Source: Lentisphaeria bacterium (GTDB taxonomy: Bacteria; Verrucomicrobiota; Lentisphaeria; JABSQK01; UBA12247). Taken from it: 10,335 bases of DNA. Positions 1 through 6,980 of the stretch are shown piece after piece (the first letter of the stretch is position 1; every line of letters starts with the position of its first letter). Made by a program: the position numbers and the translations under genes. The DNA lies in assembly GCA_003477185.1 (NCBI GenBank), contig DMTJ01000343.1:1-10335 (forward strand). The letters are read 5' to 3'. The notes beneath the pieces are model-generated. The model was not told the origin of the DNA, searched no databases, and saw nothing but the letters and a program-made list of their open reading frames with translations.

Positions 1-296
1 CTGATCCAATCGTCCCTTGGACGATTTCGTTGTTCGTAGTCAGGCACGGCAGTGCCGTTCTTCCGCCGGGTCTTCACAGCGTTCCACGCGACTCCCGTCG
101 CTGACTAAGCCCCCCCGCCAGCTCGCGCCGAGCTGTCACTCCGAGCAGTATAGCGAGAAATTCGCAAAACTTTCCGTCAGTGCCTTCATCTTCGGCATTT
201 GCCTCTTATTTCACTGCACATGAACGCATAAAATGTGCGCCGCCATACGGCCCCGAAGCAGCCTAGATAAAGAGTATACATACGAGAGTCAGAAGG
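1..296. other. No gene recognised; two short hairpins
   Basis: No reading frame here resembles a known protein. The one + strand frame of note (about 17-223) has a Ser/Arg-rich composition and no family resemblance. Two perfect short hairpins are visible: GGCAC/GTGCC at 43-56 (5-bp stem, 4-base loop) and CAGCTCG/CGAGCTG at 119-135 (7-bp stem, 3-base loop). An AT-rich patch near 228-280 (CATAAAAT, TATACAT) could hold a -10 box for the reading frame that starts at 297, but I see no convincing -35 at proper spacing. The stretch may be degraded intergenic DNA or the edge of another lost element. Confidence 0.5.
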
Positions 297-881
297 ATGG
301 CCAGAGAGGATACGCTGCCGCGGATTACGCACTAGCAACTGGACGATATCATTGCCCGGGTCCGCGATGAAGGGCGAGAAGACTTTGCTCTACTCGGGCA
401 TGACAGGTGGCTCTCACCCTCGCCGCCGGAGTGGCAGCCTGAACTACGAGCAAAGCAGGTTAGCCAACTCAAGGAAACTTGCGAGGACGTCGCAGAGAAG
501 CTAAAGCCTCTCAAACGGCTGCGCTCGCTTATCCTCTGGCGTTGCCAGATTGATAACGAGTGTGCCTGGGCAATCGCCTGGGTCCTGATAATAATCCCCA
601 CTCTCGACCTCCGCGCCAACTCCAAGCTAATATCTGTTGCCTGTTTCACAGGCCTTGCTTCGCTGCGAACTCTCAATCTGGCGGAGACCGAGGTCACGGT
701 CCTATCGCCGCTGAAAGACTTGATCGCCTCGGGGATTTTAGTCCAACTGGAAAGGTACGTCTACGGCAAGGGCATCGCCGTAAAAGGATGCCCTCTCGTA
801 CATCCGACACCGGAGGTCATCTCACAAGGTCAAGAGGCGATGCTAAACGACTTCCGGAAGATGCCGAGGTGGCCTCAGTAG
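297..881 (+). pseudogene. Leucine-rich-repeat protein, amber-interrupted and probably truncated
   Basis: The frame starts at ATG 297 (MAREDTL...), with AGAAGG directly before it. It meets TAG at 333-335 (codon 13), then stays open for 181 codons to TAG at 879-881. No ATG, GTG or TTG follows the first stop until TTG at about 720, so an intact product would need readthrough. Seen in the sequence: LRR-like units (LKRLRSLILWRCQI, LASLRTLNLAETEVTVLSPL), then a capping segment KGCPLVHPTPEVISQGQEAML. In LRR-Roc-COR (ROCO) proteins a similar 'CPLxxPPxEIVxQGxEAVLxYF' segment links the repeats to the Roc GTPase. Here the frame ends 13 residues later and no Roc domain follows. An IS21 remnant begins about 10 bases downstream. 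I infer a broken ROCO-type or other LRR gene. A natural short LRR protein with a nonsense mutation is the alternative. Confidence 0.65.
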
Positions 882-944
882 CGGCATAAATGCTGGCCCC
901 ACCAAAAAGGAAGGGGCTGCGATGCGGCCACCGTGAGCCCTTAG

Positions 945-1680
945 CTAGCTTACGCGGTCTTTCATTCTGTAGCTCTACTCCTCAATAACAACGGTATGGC
1001 AATGATAGACAATGCGGTCTGGGACGGCGGCCGTCATTGCACTGTCACCTGCAAAAGTCACGGTCCAGTCCTTGCAGACACGGTTGATTGTGATGATGGT
1101 GGAGCCGCGTTCGTAACGACCTGCAAGAACCCGAAATACCAGCTCGGCAATGAGTTTGTCCATGGGTAATTAACCAGGTTTGTAGATGGCCAATAGATCG
1201 CAGCGTAGGGAGCGCTTGATGGCTTTGGATAACGTACCGTATTTACGAGCGTCGATGAACTCGTTGATCATGCTCACTGATGGGTTGAACAACGCGTTCT
1301 TACGCTTTTCGCAGGCTTTAGCGATGAGGGCGCAGGCAAGATGAGTCTTCCCTAAGCCAACGGTGCCAATGAAGACGATGTTGGTCTGCATCACGCAGGA
1401 AGCCTAAGGTGAACAACGCGCGAACTTGGTCGGCATTGATGACCGATGGCCAGTAGAAGTCGAAGTCAGTCAAGCTCCTGCGCCGCGATAGTTTGGCCTG
1501 ACGCATGCGGCGCTCGACGCTGCGGTTGTGACGATAAGCTAGTGGGCCTTCGAAAAGCTGCTCGATGAGGTCATGGGCCGGACGTGAGAGCCGGATGGCT
1601 TCGGCAGTTTCGATGTCGAGGTTATCAGCGATCTAGCTGGGGTTGAGTTCCTTAATCGTGGCCCGGAGGCGTTCGGTCAT
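945..1680 (-). pseudogene. istB: IstB-like helper ATPase of IS21, multiply disrupted
   Basis: IstB is the AAA+ helper ATPase that assists the IstA transposase in target selection. The start ATG (1680-1678) overlaps the istA stop, as usual. The N-terminal part (RSVERRMRQAKL, then LTDFDFYW) is typical of the family. The Walker A motif GTVGLGKTHLA sits at about 1340-1370, and the C-terminal part (AGRYERGSTIITINR, then DRIVYHCHTVVIE) is also clear. Four lesions are visible: TAG at codon 16 (1635-1633); a one-base frameshift near 1390-1410, just before the Walker A segment; TAA at 1172-1170, where the family has Tyr (G-stop-LPMDKL for GYLPMDKL); and TAG at 977-975. Beyond the last lesion the frame continues SYRMKDRVS to a probable natural stop at 947-945. 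The restored length of about 245 residues matches the family. Confidence 0.85.
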
Positions 1681-2407
1681 AGCTGTGTGTCCTGATCGTA
1701 GAGCTTGAGTTTGGCCGGGGGAAACTCGATATGGAGCAGGTCGGCTTTTCTGGTGAGATGTAAGGGCCCACCTGCTTCTTGCTGTTTTTTGCGCAGACGC
1801 AAACCATGTAGGTTGTGGATGTGGTCAGCGCCACAGGCACCGTTTTCCCGTGTATCAGCCAAGGCACGAGCAACCTGATCGTAGCCAAAGGTGGCAATAA
1901 CGTCATTGATGCGCCGGATGTGGCTCGGGTAGTTTACGCGCTTCTCCTCGCGCCCGTCCAGGTAGGAGAATGCGCTGCTACCGAGTTGCAGGAAGAGGGT
2001 AACCTGCCGGTTATGGCGGGCGCGGCTGGTGAGGTCTTCGATCTGTTTCTCGTGCTGCGGATCGATGACTGGGCGCTTGCGAGCGAAGCCGCGGATATGT
2101 TCGGCGACGAAGACGTCCTCGGTGGTTCTTACACAAATGCGATCGACTCCGCGCTGCAAGATCAGCCGCTACGAAGCGTAGGCAGCTGGGATGCTGTAGT
2201 AGTTGTCGCCGACGGTGATTCGACAGCAACTGTTGCTGACGCTACGATCGACCGCACAGCACGGCTGGGAGATGCCCGGAAGTGGTTGTAGCGCTGGCTT
2301 TTCCTCCTCAAACATGTCGACTGGGCGCTTGTTTGTGGTGCGGTGTATACGCACGTTGGCCTCGTCCTGTAGCCACTGATGCAGCGCGGTGTTGACCGCC
2401 TCGGGCA
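1677..2407 (-). pseudogene. istA: IstA transposase of IS21, C-terminal half only
   Basis: IstA is the DDE transposase of IS21 elements, usually around 500 residues. Only about 243 codons remain: the N-terminal helix-turn-helix and the DDE catalytic core are absent. The remaining part begins near AVNTALHQWLQDEANVRIH and includes the diagnostic RTTNKRPVDMFEEEKP, then VGDNYYSIP. It closes with RARALADTRENG-like and LHLTRKADLL segments before YDQDTQL and TGA (1679-1677). One in-frame TAG interrupts it at 2171-2169; the same frame resumes immediately (RLILQRGVDRI). The 5' boundary at about 2408 is where family resemblance is lost and the adjoining fragment begins, so it is approximate to within some 10-20 bases. 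Confidence 0.85.
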
Positions 2408-2667
2408 TAATGGTGGCTTTGTGGGGCCCGGTGAGCCATCGTTGTAGAGATTGATCAAGTCCCCACACGACAGGGCTTGCCTTGGTGCTCTCACATGGAG
2501 TTCACGAAGCCATTGGCAGCATCCTGCACATGGCACGTGACCACGCTCAGTACCTTGCCGGCGGGGTCACAGCTGCCCGCCACGCCCTTTGAGCGCTGCG
2601 GGGTGATGCCGATCTTGCTCCGGTGTGTGCCATCGCCCTTGAAGTAGAGGCACGATCTCTCTCCGGA
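2408..2667 (-). pseudogene. C-terminal fragment of a DUF6786-like gene, broken
   Basis: Reading the minus strand from about 2667, the frame gives CLYFKGDGTHRSKIGITPQR, then VTCHVQDAANGFVNSM. It then hits TGA at 2493-2491, where the family has Trp (VNSMWE). A one-base shift near 2470-2485 is needed to continue with GDLINLYNDGSPGPTKPPL. From memory, this matches the C-terminal part of DUF6786 proteins ('FRGDGxxRSKIGLSPxRAKPxxGSYD', 'DYVNSMWE', 'GDVVNSYNDGPP'), which occur in PVC bacteria and Bacteroidota beside carbohydrate-related genes. The fragment has no start, lacks the N-terminal domain, and ends abruptly at about 2408 at the istA remnant. It begins right after the hydrolase stop, so no room remains for the missing 5' part. 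Confidence 0.65.
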
Positions 2668-2678
2668 TGGGGTGTCGA

Positions 2679-3737
2679 TTATTCTGCGGGTGCGGTGCTA
2701 ATCTTTCCAGCGTGATGCAGGTAGAACTGCACCGTTGCCTCGATAATCTCGTTCCGGGTCGGAGCGATATCGGCCTCAACCTTGCGCCAGTTGTGCCCTG
2801 CATTCTTGATGATCATGACCTCGACGGGGGCCTTCAACTCCTTGGCCTTCTCCTGCATGTAATAGGCGTGCTTCACCGGGATGGTGGTGTCCTTATCGCC
2901 TTGAATCATCAACAAGGGTGGGCTGTCTGTCCTCAGATAATTGATCGGGCTCATCTCGCGATAGAGCGCCAGCTTCTTCTCCGTGCCAACTTTTGGGTCG
3001 CTGTTGAGGATACGTGGCCCGAAGCGATCCCGGAAATTTTCCCGGTCGTCGTGGTTGAAAAGGCTGGTCTTCTCGAAGTCGCAGGGGCCATACCAAGAGA
3101 CAGCAGCTACTGTCTTGTAGGACGCATCGGCAAGCGCCGGCGCACCCGGCAAGCTCTTAGGCGATGCCAGCAGCAGCATCTGGGCCATCTGCCCACCTGC
3201 GGAGTCGCCAAACATGAAGAAACGATTGGGGTCGAGCCCCAGCGAATCGCTGTTCTTGGCGATGTAGCGCATGGCATCCTTGGCGTCGATTACGCAGTCG
3301 CGAATCGCCACACCGCTCTCCTTTCTCGCCAGCCGGTACCCGATCGATACGACGGCAAACCCTTCGCTGATTAATTTCTTGTGGATCACGCCAAAGGAAG
3401 CATTCGCTGCGCCGAAGCGCGAGCCAGCTGCCCAGCCGCCACCGTGCGTGTAAAAGATCACGGGGGTGGTCTCGCCCTGCTTTGCCGTGGGATAATAGAG
3501 GTCCAGTTGCAGCTCGCGCTTGCCGACTGTCTTATAGACAACATTCAGCTTGCGTTCTCCCCCCGTCTCCAGATACCTCGGCTTCTTCTTCGCCGGCATC
3601 TTCGCCGCCTGCGCGCGCTTTGCTTTCCTCGCTGCCTTCGCTGCGTCGGTAGGTTCGGCACTCGCTTGAAAGGCAGTTCCACCGCAGAGGCACAAGCCCA
3701 GAACGATTTTGGCAACGCATTGCATTCTCTGTTTCAT
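2679..3737 (-). CDS. Exported alpha/beta-hydrolase, acetyl-esterase-like
   Basis: A 352-residue serine hydrolase of the esterase/lipase type (alpha/beta-hydrolase-3 or BD-FAE-like). Residues 1-27 form a signal peptide (Arg/Lys-containing start, hydrophobic core, AFQASA before the cleavage point), so it should act in the periplasm or outside. A Lys/Ala-rich linker (about 29-53) follows. The oxyanion-hole motif HGGGW is at 98-102, the nucleophile elbow GDSAGG at 177-182 (Ser179), the acid Asp283 in GDKDTTIP, and the base His315 in NAGHNW. All catalytic residues are present. Related enzymes remove acetyl or other acyl esters from sugars or small esters; the substrate cannot be told here. The start at 3737 is supported by GGAG 6 bases upstream. 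No partner gene remains intact beside it. The DUF6786-like remnant just downstream hints at a former carbohydrate-processing cluster. Confidence 0.9.
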   Translation of the reverse strand: MKQRMQCVAKIVLGLCLCGGTAFQASAEPTDAAKAARKAKRAQAAKMPAKKKPRYLETGGERKLNVVYKTVGKRELQLDLYYPTAKQGETTPVIFYTHGGGWAAGSRFGAANASFGVIHKKLISEGFAVVSIGYRLARKESGVAIRDCVIDAKDAMRYIAKNSDSLGLDPNRFFMFGDSAGGQMAQMLLLASPKSLPGAPALADASYKTVAAVSWYGPCDFEKTSLFNHDDRENFRDRFGPRILNSDPKVGTEKKLALYREMSPINYLRTDSPPLLMIQGDKDTTIPVKHAYYMQEKAKELKAPVEVMIIKNAGHNWRKVEADIAPTRNEIIEATVQFYLHHAGKISTAPAE

Positions 3738-3743
3738 CTATAT

Positions 3744-3747
3744 CTCC
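3744..3747 (-). promoter_or_regulatory. Ribosome binding site of the hydrolase
   Basis: On the minus strand GGAG lies 6 bases before the ATG at 3737 (GGAGATATAGATG). This good Shine-Dalgarno match fixes the start just before the signal peptide. Confidence 0.75.
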
Positions 3748-3952
3748 GATCGACCTGGGTTGTGGCTACCGCGCGGCAACATACCGATAAGCGCGGCAAA
3801 TTCTCTATTCATGCAAGCAAGGACGCCAGCTGACGCCCGGCGCACTCCTTTTTAGCAAACCAGCAAGGTCTTTCCCTACTGTACCTGTGGCGTGTTTTTC
3901 CTGGCTCGATGACTATACCCGAAAGATCAGTAGCGGGCGCTTGACCGAAATT

Positions 3953-4045
3953 AACCACGGAGGTCCGGAGACACGGAGGTAGAGTTGCAGGCATTAAATA
4001 ACAGACCAGAATCCTTCCTCTCCGTGCCTTAGTGCCTCCGTGGTT
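3953..4045. repeat. Imperfect inverted repeat with AACCACGGAGG ends
   Basis: The left arm (3953-3979) begins AACCACGGAGG and contains ACACGGAGG. The right arm (4017-4045) ends CCTCCGTGGTT. The outer 11 bases (3953-3963 and 4035-4045) are perfect reverse complements, and the inner parts match imperfectly (CACGGAG). The loop of about 40 bases is A/T-richer. From memory, AACCAC(A/G)GAG-type arms of this kind are common intergenic repeats in many environmental bacterial genomes, including PVC members. It could be a small non-autonomous mobile repeat. It could also act as a bidirectional transcription barrier between the TPR gene and the hydrolase, although no clean U-run follows on the minus strand. 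Confidence 0.7.
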
Positions 4046-4100
4046 TTCCCCCTCTGCCCCAGGCGGTGCGGGTAAAGCGCCGCAACACGCTACCGATAGC

Positions 4101-4122
4101 AGCGGTAATTCTGTTCACCGCT
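4101..4122 (-). terminator. Hairpin overlapping the TPR gene stop codon (weak)
   Basis: The minus strand reads AGCGGT, then 10 bases, then ACCGCT: a 6-bp stem whose first bases lie within the TAG stop of the TPR gene (4123-4121). A competing 5-bp hairpin (TACCG/CGGTA, 4091-4107) shares bases with it. Neither is followed by a U-run, so intrinsic termination is doubtful. It is listed only because of its position. Confidence 0.25.
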
Positions 4123-6976
4123 ATTCCGCCGGTTCTTCCAGATTCGCCGCATCCAGGATGTTGCGGACCGCGGCAAGTTGCTCGGTATCGCCGAGGGCCT
4201 CGAGCGTAACAAGGCGTCGCTCGAGGATGCGCAGGTCTTGTAGCCTCTCGAACTGCTCGTCTAGAATTGCATCGGCTTTGGCGTACTCCTCCTGGGCTAC
4301 GTGTTGGTCCGCCCGACGGATGGCGACAGATGGCACCTCGCCAAGCAATTCTGCGACTTCGTGAAGCGTCTGCTCGGCTTCAGCCCAGCGCTCGAGCGCA
4401 GCGAGCTGATCCCAGCGCACGAACAGCAACCACGGGGATCCGGCCACGCGGTCTAGCGGAAGCAAGTCCAACGCGGCGTCCCGATCGGTCTGCAGCATCG
4501 CCAGCTGAGCCAAGCACTGGTCATCATCGCGATGGGCCTCGAGGAGCGTATGGGCATCGCGGATTTTGCCGGCTGTGTGCAGACACCATGCACGCTCGGT
4601 GATGACCTTGGTGCTGTTCGGCATCCGTTTCAGCAAAAGAGCGACCACACGGGACCAACTGGCCACACCATCGCGCTCACAGACATCCTCTTTCAGCGCT
4701 GAGAACGCATCGGCAGCAAACTCTCCCTCCCCCAAGATAAGCTCGCGCATCATCCTGCGACCAGTGGGCGATGGTCTGGCAGCGATCATGCAGAATGCCA
4801 GGCCGAACTGAAACGCCTCCATCGGTTCTTCCTCCTCCTCTGCCATCGTGAGACAGGTACGAAAGACGGTCGCCGCCTCAGCGTAGTCTTCCGCATAGCG
4901 CAATGCCAATGCATAGCGTTCGGCAATCTCCAAGGAGTCGTCGAATTGGTATACCTCCGCATAGTTTCTGGCAGCTTCTGCGAACTCCGCAAGATCGAAC
5001 TGGCAATGACCAATTTCGAGGAACGCCCCTGTTTCCCAATCGGACGCCTCGAGCGCTCGCTTGGCGAAGGGCAAAGCGTCGCCTGGGCGGTCCTGTTGCC
5101 GAATGCTAGCAGTCAGCGCCAGCAGCAGATTCACCGGGGGCTCTTCAAACATGCCAAGGCATGTCCGGTAGGTGTCCTCCGCAGCGGCGTAGTCCTGCAA
5201 CTGGTGATAGGTATAGGCAGAGCCCAATAGCGCCTCGCGGTACATCTCCCCGCTGGTTTGCTCAAGAATGCTGGGCCACAGGTCAAGCGCGCGCTCAGGT
5301 GCGCCCAGATGATTGAGCAGTTGCCCGAGGGCGAACTGGTCTTCTAGCGCAGTGGGCGGGGCCTTCTCAACTTGCTCGACCAATGCCAGGGCCTGCTCAT
5401 CCTCGTAACGTTGGGCGGCAATCTCCGCTGTGCGCAATACGTAGCGGCTCCGGGCCGCTCCCGCAGTTAGCTCCACTAGGCGTCGCAACAGGTAGTCTGT
5501 GAGATCCGAAGGCCAGCGCAGGACTTCCGGCAGCAGCATATCCAGCCCCTTTACGTCCTCCCGATAATGCAGAACCGCGCGCGCCATGAACGGACGCCAG
5601 TCATTGTAGATCTGATGGGCGGTCGCGGCGACGCACTCAACGGAGTCGGCGTAGTGCTCGGCAAGCTCCCGCAGCGCCGCGTAGCTGCGGGCATCCGCTT
5701 CTCCGTCCCGGACAATCTCGAGCAATGCCAAAGCATCAAGACCAGCCAGGGCCTGGCGCTCGTCTTCCCACCCGTAGCATGACTCGATCTCATCACGAAA
5801 CCGTTGTGCGAACTCCGCAAAACTTTCTGAGCGGACATCTTCCTCCGCTGACGCCACGCTGTCGCGGCTGCTGGCAGCCGTGGTCAACTCCGAATGGACT
5901 GGCTCGCTCTGCAGTGATTCTGCCCGCTCGAGCCTGGCTTGATGCTGCTCGCAAAAGTGTGGCGTACGATTGCGTCGGTCAAAGCGCGTGTCTTCCTCGG
6001 CGACAGTCGCGTGTGCCTTCGCAGCCAACTCTGCCCAGGTACTCACAGTGAAGGAGTCCGTGATGCGCATCGGGCCTAGAAATTCAGTCTCGGCGAAGTG
6101 CGGCGCAAAGCGAACCAGCGCCGCATCCAACTCCCGCCAGATCGGTACTTGGTTCATGACCGAAAAGAACGTAGGATTGGCGTGCACGCGCAGGTAGTGA
6201 CGGAAATCGCCCCAGAGCCCACGGCGCCACATATAGTGAATCAAATCCTCAAGCGTGTAAGTAATCTCGACCCTGGTGAGAGTTTCAGACCAAGCATTCG
6301 CGTAAAGTGCAGCGTGCGATTCGTCTCCAGCGTTTAAGGCCAGCACCGCCAGCCTCGGCCAGGACACGCTCGGGACTTGGTCGCACGATAGCTCCCCGCA
6401 GATCACGCGGTCGTACTGGTGCCATGCCTCGTCGTGACGTCCCAACTTCCTGAGCAGGGTGGAAACATTGCTCGGCACGCATGCCTCACAGTCGCAGTGA
6501 TCATCGCGGCTGTGCGTTCGCATCTGGCGCCAGTAGTCCTCTGCTTGGTCCAGCTCGCCGAAGTAGCAGGCAAGGTCCATACGCTGCTGGTAGACGCTAT
6601 ACAGGCTGTAGCCGAGCGCCCTCACGCGCCGCTCATAGTCGCCATGCAGTGCCTCTATTTTTCCTCGCGGGATAGCACTCAACCGCTGACAGGAATTCAA
6701 AACCCACTTGTAGAGCCACATGAATGAGTCTGTCCACTGGGCGCGAACTTCGGGCTCGCGGTCGATCGTGCGCGCCATCCAAGAAAAGATACCAATTACC
6801 TTTTCGTCTGCGGCGCAGCCATATTGCGCCCTTAGCATAGCGTAGCGCAGGGCGAAGGCCCGGGAGGTGTCGCCATCCAGCTCGGAGAGCTCCGCGGCGC
6901 GCTCCAGCAGGCGGCCCTTCTCAATCCCGTCGGGCAGGCTCTCGGCCTCCAGTTCGAAATCCACAGAGCTTCTCAT
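4121..6976 (-). CDS. Large TPR-like protein, partner of the HSP90 gene
   Basis: A 951-residue soluble, acidic helical-repeat protein with no signal peptide or membrane segment. TPR-like units are clearest at about 545-710 (LGQLLNHLGAPERALDLW; AYTYHQLQDYAAAEDTYRTC; IGHCQFDLAEFAEAARNYAE; LALRYAEDYAEAATVFRTC), and more near the C-terminus (about 900-920). The N-terminal half holds weaker repeats (GELDQAEDYWRQM; LGRHDEAWHQYDRV), with a Cys cluster HCDCEAC at 160-166 and a further Cys at 198. Residues about 346-385 are a low-complexity Ser/Glu linker. TPR arrays bind proteins; no enzymatic domain is evident. I chose ATG 6976, which has GGGAG 9 bases upstream, over a start 13 codons earlier at 7015 that would overlap the HSP90 gene by 35 bases. 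With ATG 6976 the gap to the HSP90 stop is only 4 bases, so the genes are surely co-transcribed. Function is unknown; a client adaptor or co-chaperone of the HSP90 is inferred. Confidence 0.9.
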   Translation of the reverse strand: MRSSVDFELEAESLPDGIEKGRLLERAAELSELDGDTSRAFALRYAMLRAQYGCAADEKVIGIFSWMARTIDREPEVRAQWTDSFMWLYKWVLNSCQRLSAIPRGKIEALHGDYERRVRALGYSLYSVYQQRMDLACYFGELDQAEDYWRQMRTHSRDDHCDCEACVPSNVSTLLRKLGRHDEAWHQYDRVICGELSCDQVPSVSWPRLAVLALNAGDESHAALYANAWSETLTRVEITYTLEDLIHYMWRRGLWGDFRHYLRVHANPTFFSVMNQVPIWRELDAALVRFAPHFAETEFLGPMRITDSFTVSTWAELAAKAHATVAEEDTRFDRRNRTPHFCEQHQARLERAESLQSEPVHSELTTAASSRDSVASAEEDVRSESFAEFAQRFRDEIESCYGWEDERQALAGLDALALLEIVRDGEADARSYAALRELAEHYADSVECVAATAHQIYNDWRPFMARAVLHYREDVKGLDMLLPEVLRWPSDLTDYLLRRLVELTAGAARSRYVLRTAEIAAQRYEDEQALALVEQVEKAPPTALEDQFALGQLLNHLGAPERALDLWPSILEQTSGEMYREALLGSAYTYHQLQDYAAAEDTYRTCLGMFEEPPVNLLLALTASIRQQDRPGDALPFAKRALEASDWETGAFLEIGHCQFDLAEFAEAARNYAEVYQFDDSLEIAERYALALRYAEDYAEAATVFRTCLTMAEEEEEPMEAFQFGLAFCMIAARPSPTGRRMMRELILGEGEFAADAFSALKEDVCERDGVASWSRVVALLLKRMPNSTKVITERAWCLHTAGKIRDAHTLLEAHRDDDQCLAQLAMLQTDRDAALDLLPLDRVAGSPWLLFVRWDQLAALERWAEAEQTLHEVAELLGEVPSVAIRRADQHVAQEEYAKADAILDEQFERLQDLRILERRLVTLEALGDTEQLAAVRNILDAANLEEPAE

Positions 6977-6980
6977 TGGT

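Larger units (their letters stand above)
891..2407 (-). mobile_element. Decayed IS21-family insertion sequence, istA side truncated
   Basis: The element is defined by its two genes in the canonical IS21 order, istA then istB, with the usual 4-base ATGA overlap at 1677-1680. The istB-side terminus is proposed at 891: the sequence outside-in begins TGCTGGCCCCACC, and IS21 ends typically start with TG and carry internal repeats. A related GGCCACC lies at about 927. This end is inferred, not proven. The other end is missing: istA loses its N-terminal half at about 2408, where the DNA becomes a DUF6786-like fragment. No target duplication can be identified. With stops and a frameshift in both genes and one end gone, the element cannot move on its own. 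Confidence 0.8.
3738..4120. other. Intergenic region with an inverted repeat; no gene
   Basis: This gap separates the end of the TPR gene from the hydrolase start and must hold the hydrolase promoter, but no clear -35/-10 pair is visible on the minus strand. Its middle carries the AACCACGGAGG inverted repeat (3953-4045). A minus-strand frame at 3809-3994 has no family resemblance and no Shine-Dalgarno site, so I do not call it. The part from 3805 to 3880 is rich in short repeated words (GCAAG, GACGCC/GGCGTC) and may also be repeat-derived. Confidence 0.5.

Noticed and set aside
560..889. 109-codon + strand frame inside the LRR region
   Set aside because: It is an out-of-frame shadow. The neighbouring frame gives a leucine-rich-repeat pattern and the QGQEAML cap, whereas this one is Arg/Pro-rich and featureless.
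297..2171. Genuine amber recoding keeping the LRR and IS21 genes alive
   Set aside because: istB also has an ochre stop and a frameshift, istA lacks its catalytic half, and intact genes in the window end with TAG.
1815..2291. 158-codon open frame on the + strand
   Set aside because: It is antisense to the istA remnant, which matches the IS21 family; this frame has no recognisable motif.
2667..3374. 235-codon open frame on the + strand
   Set aside because: It is fully antisense to the alpha/beta-hydrolase, whose catalytic motifs and signal peptide are clear.
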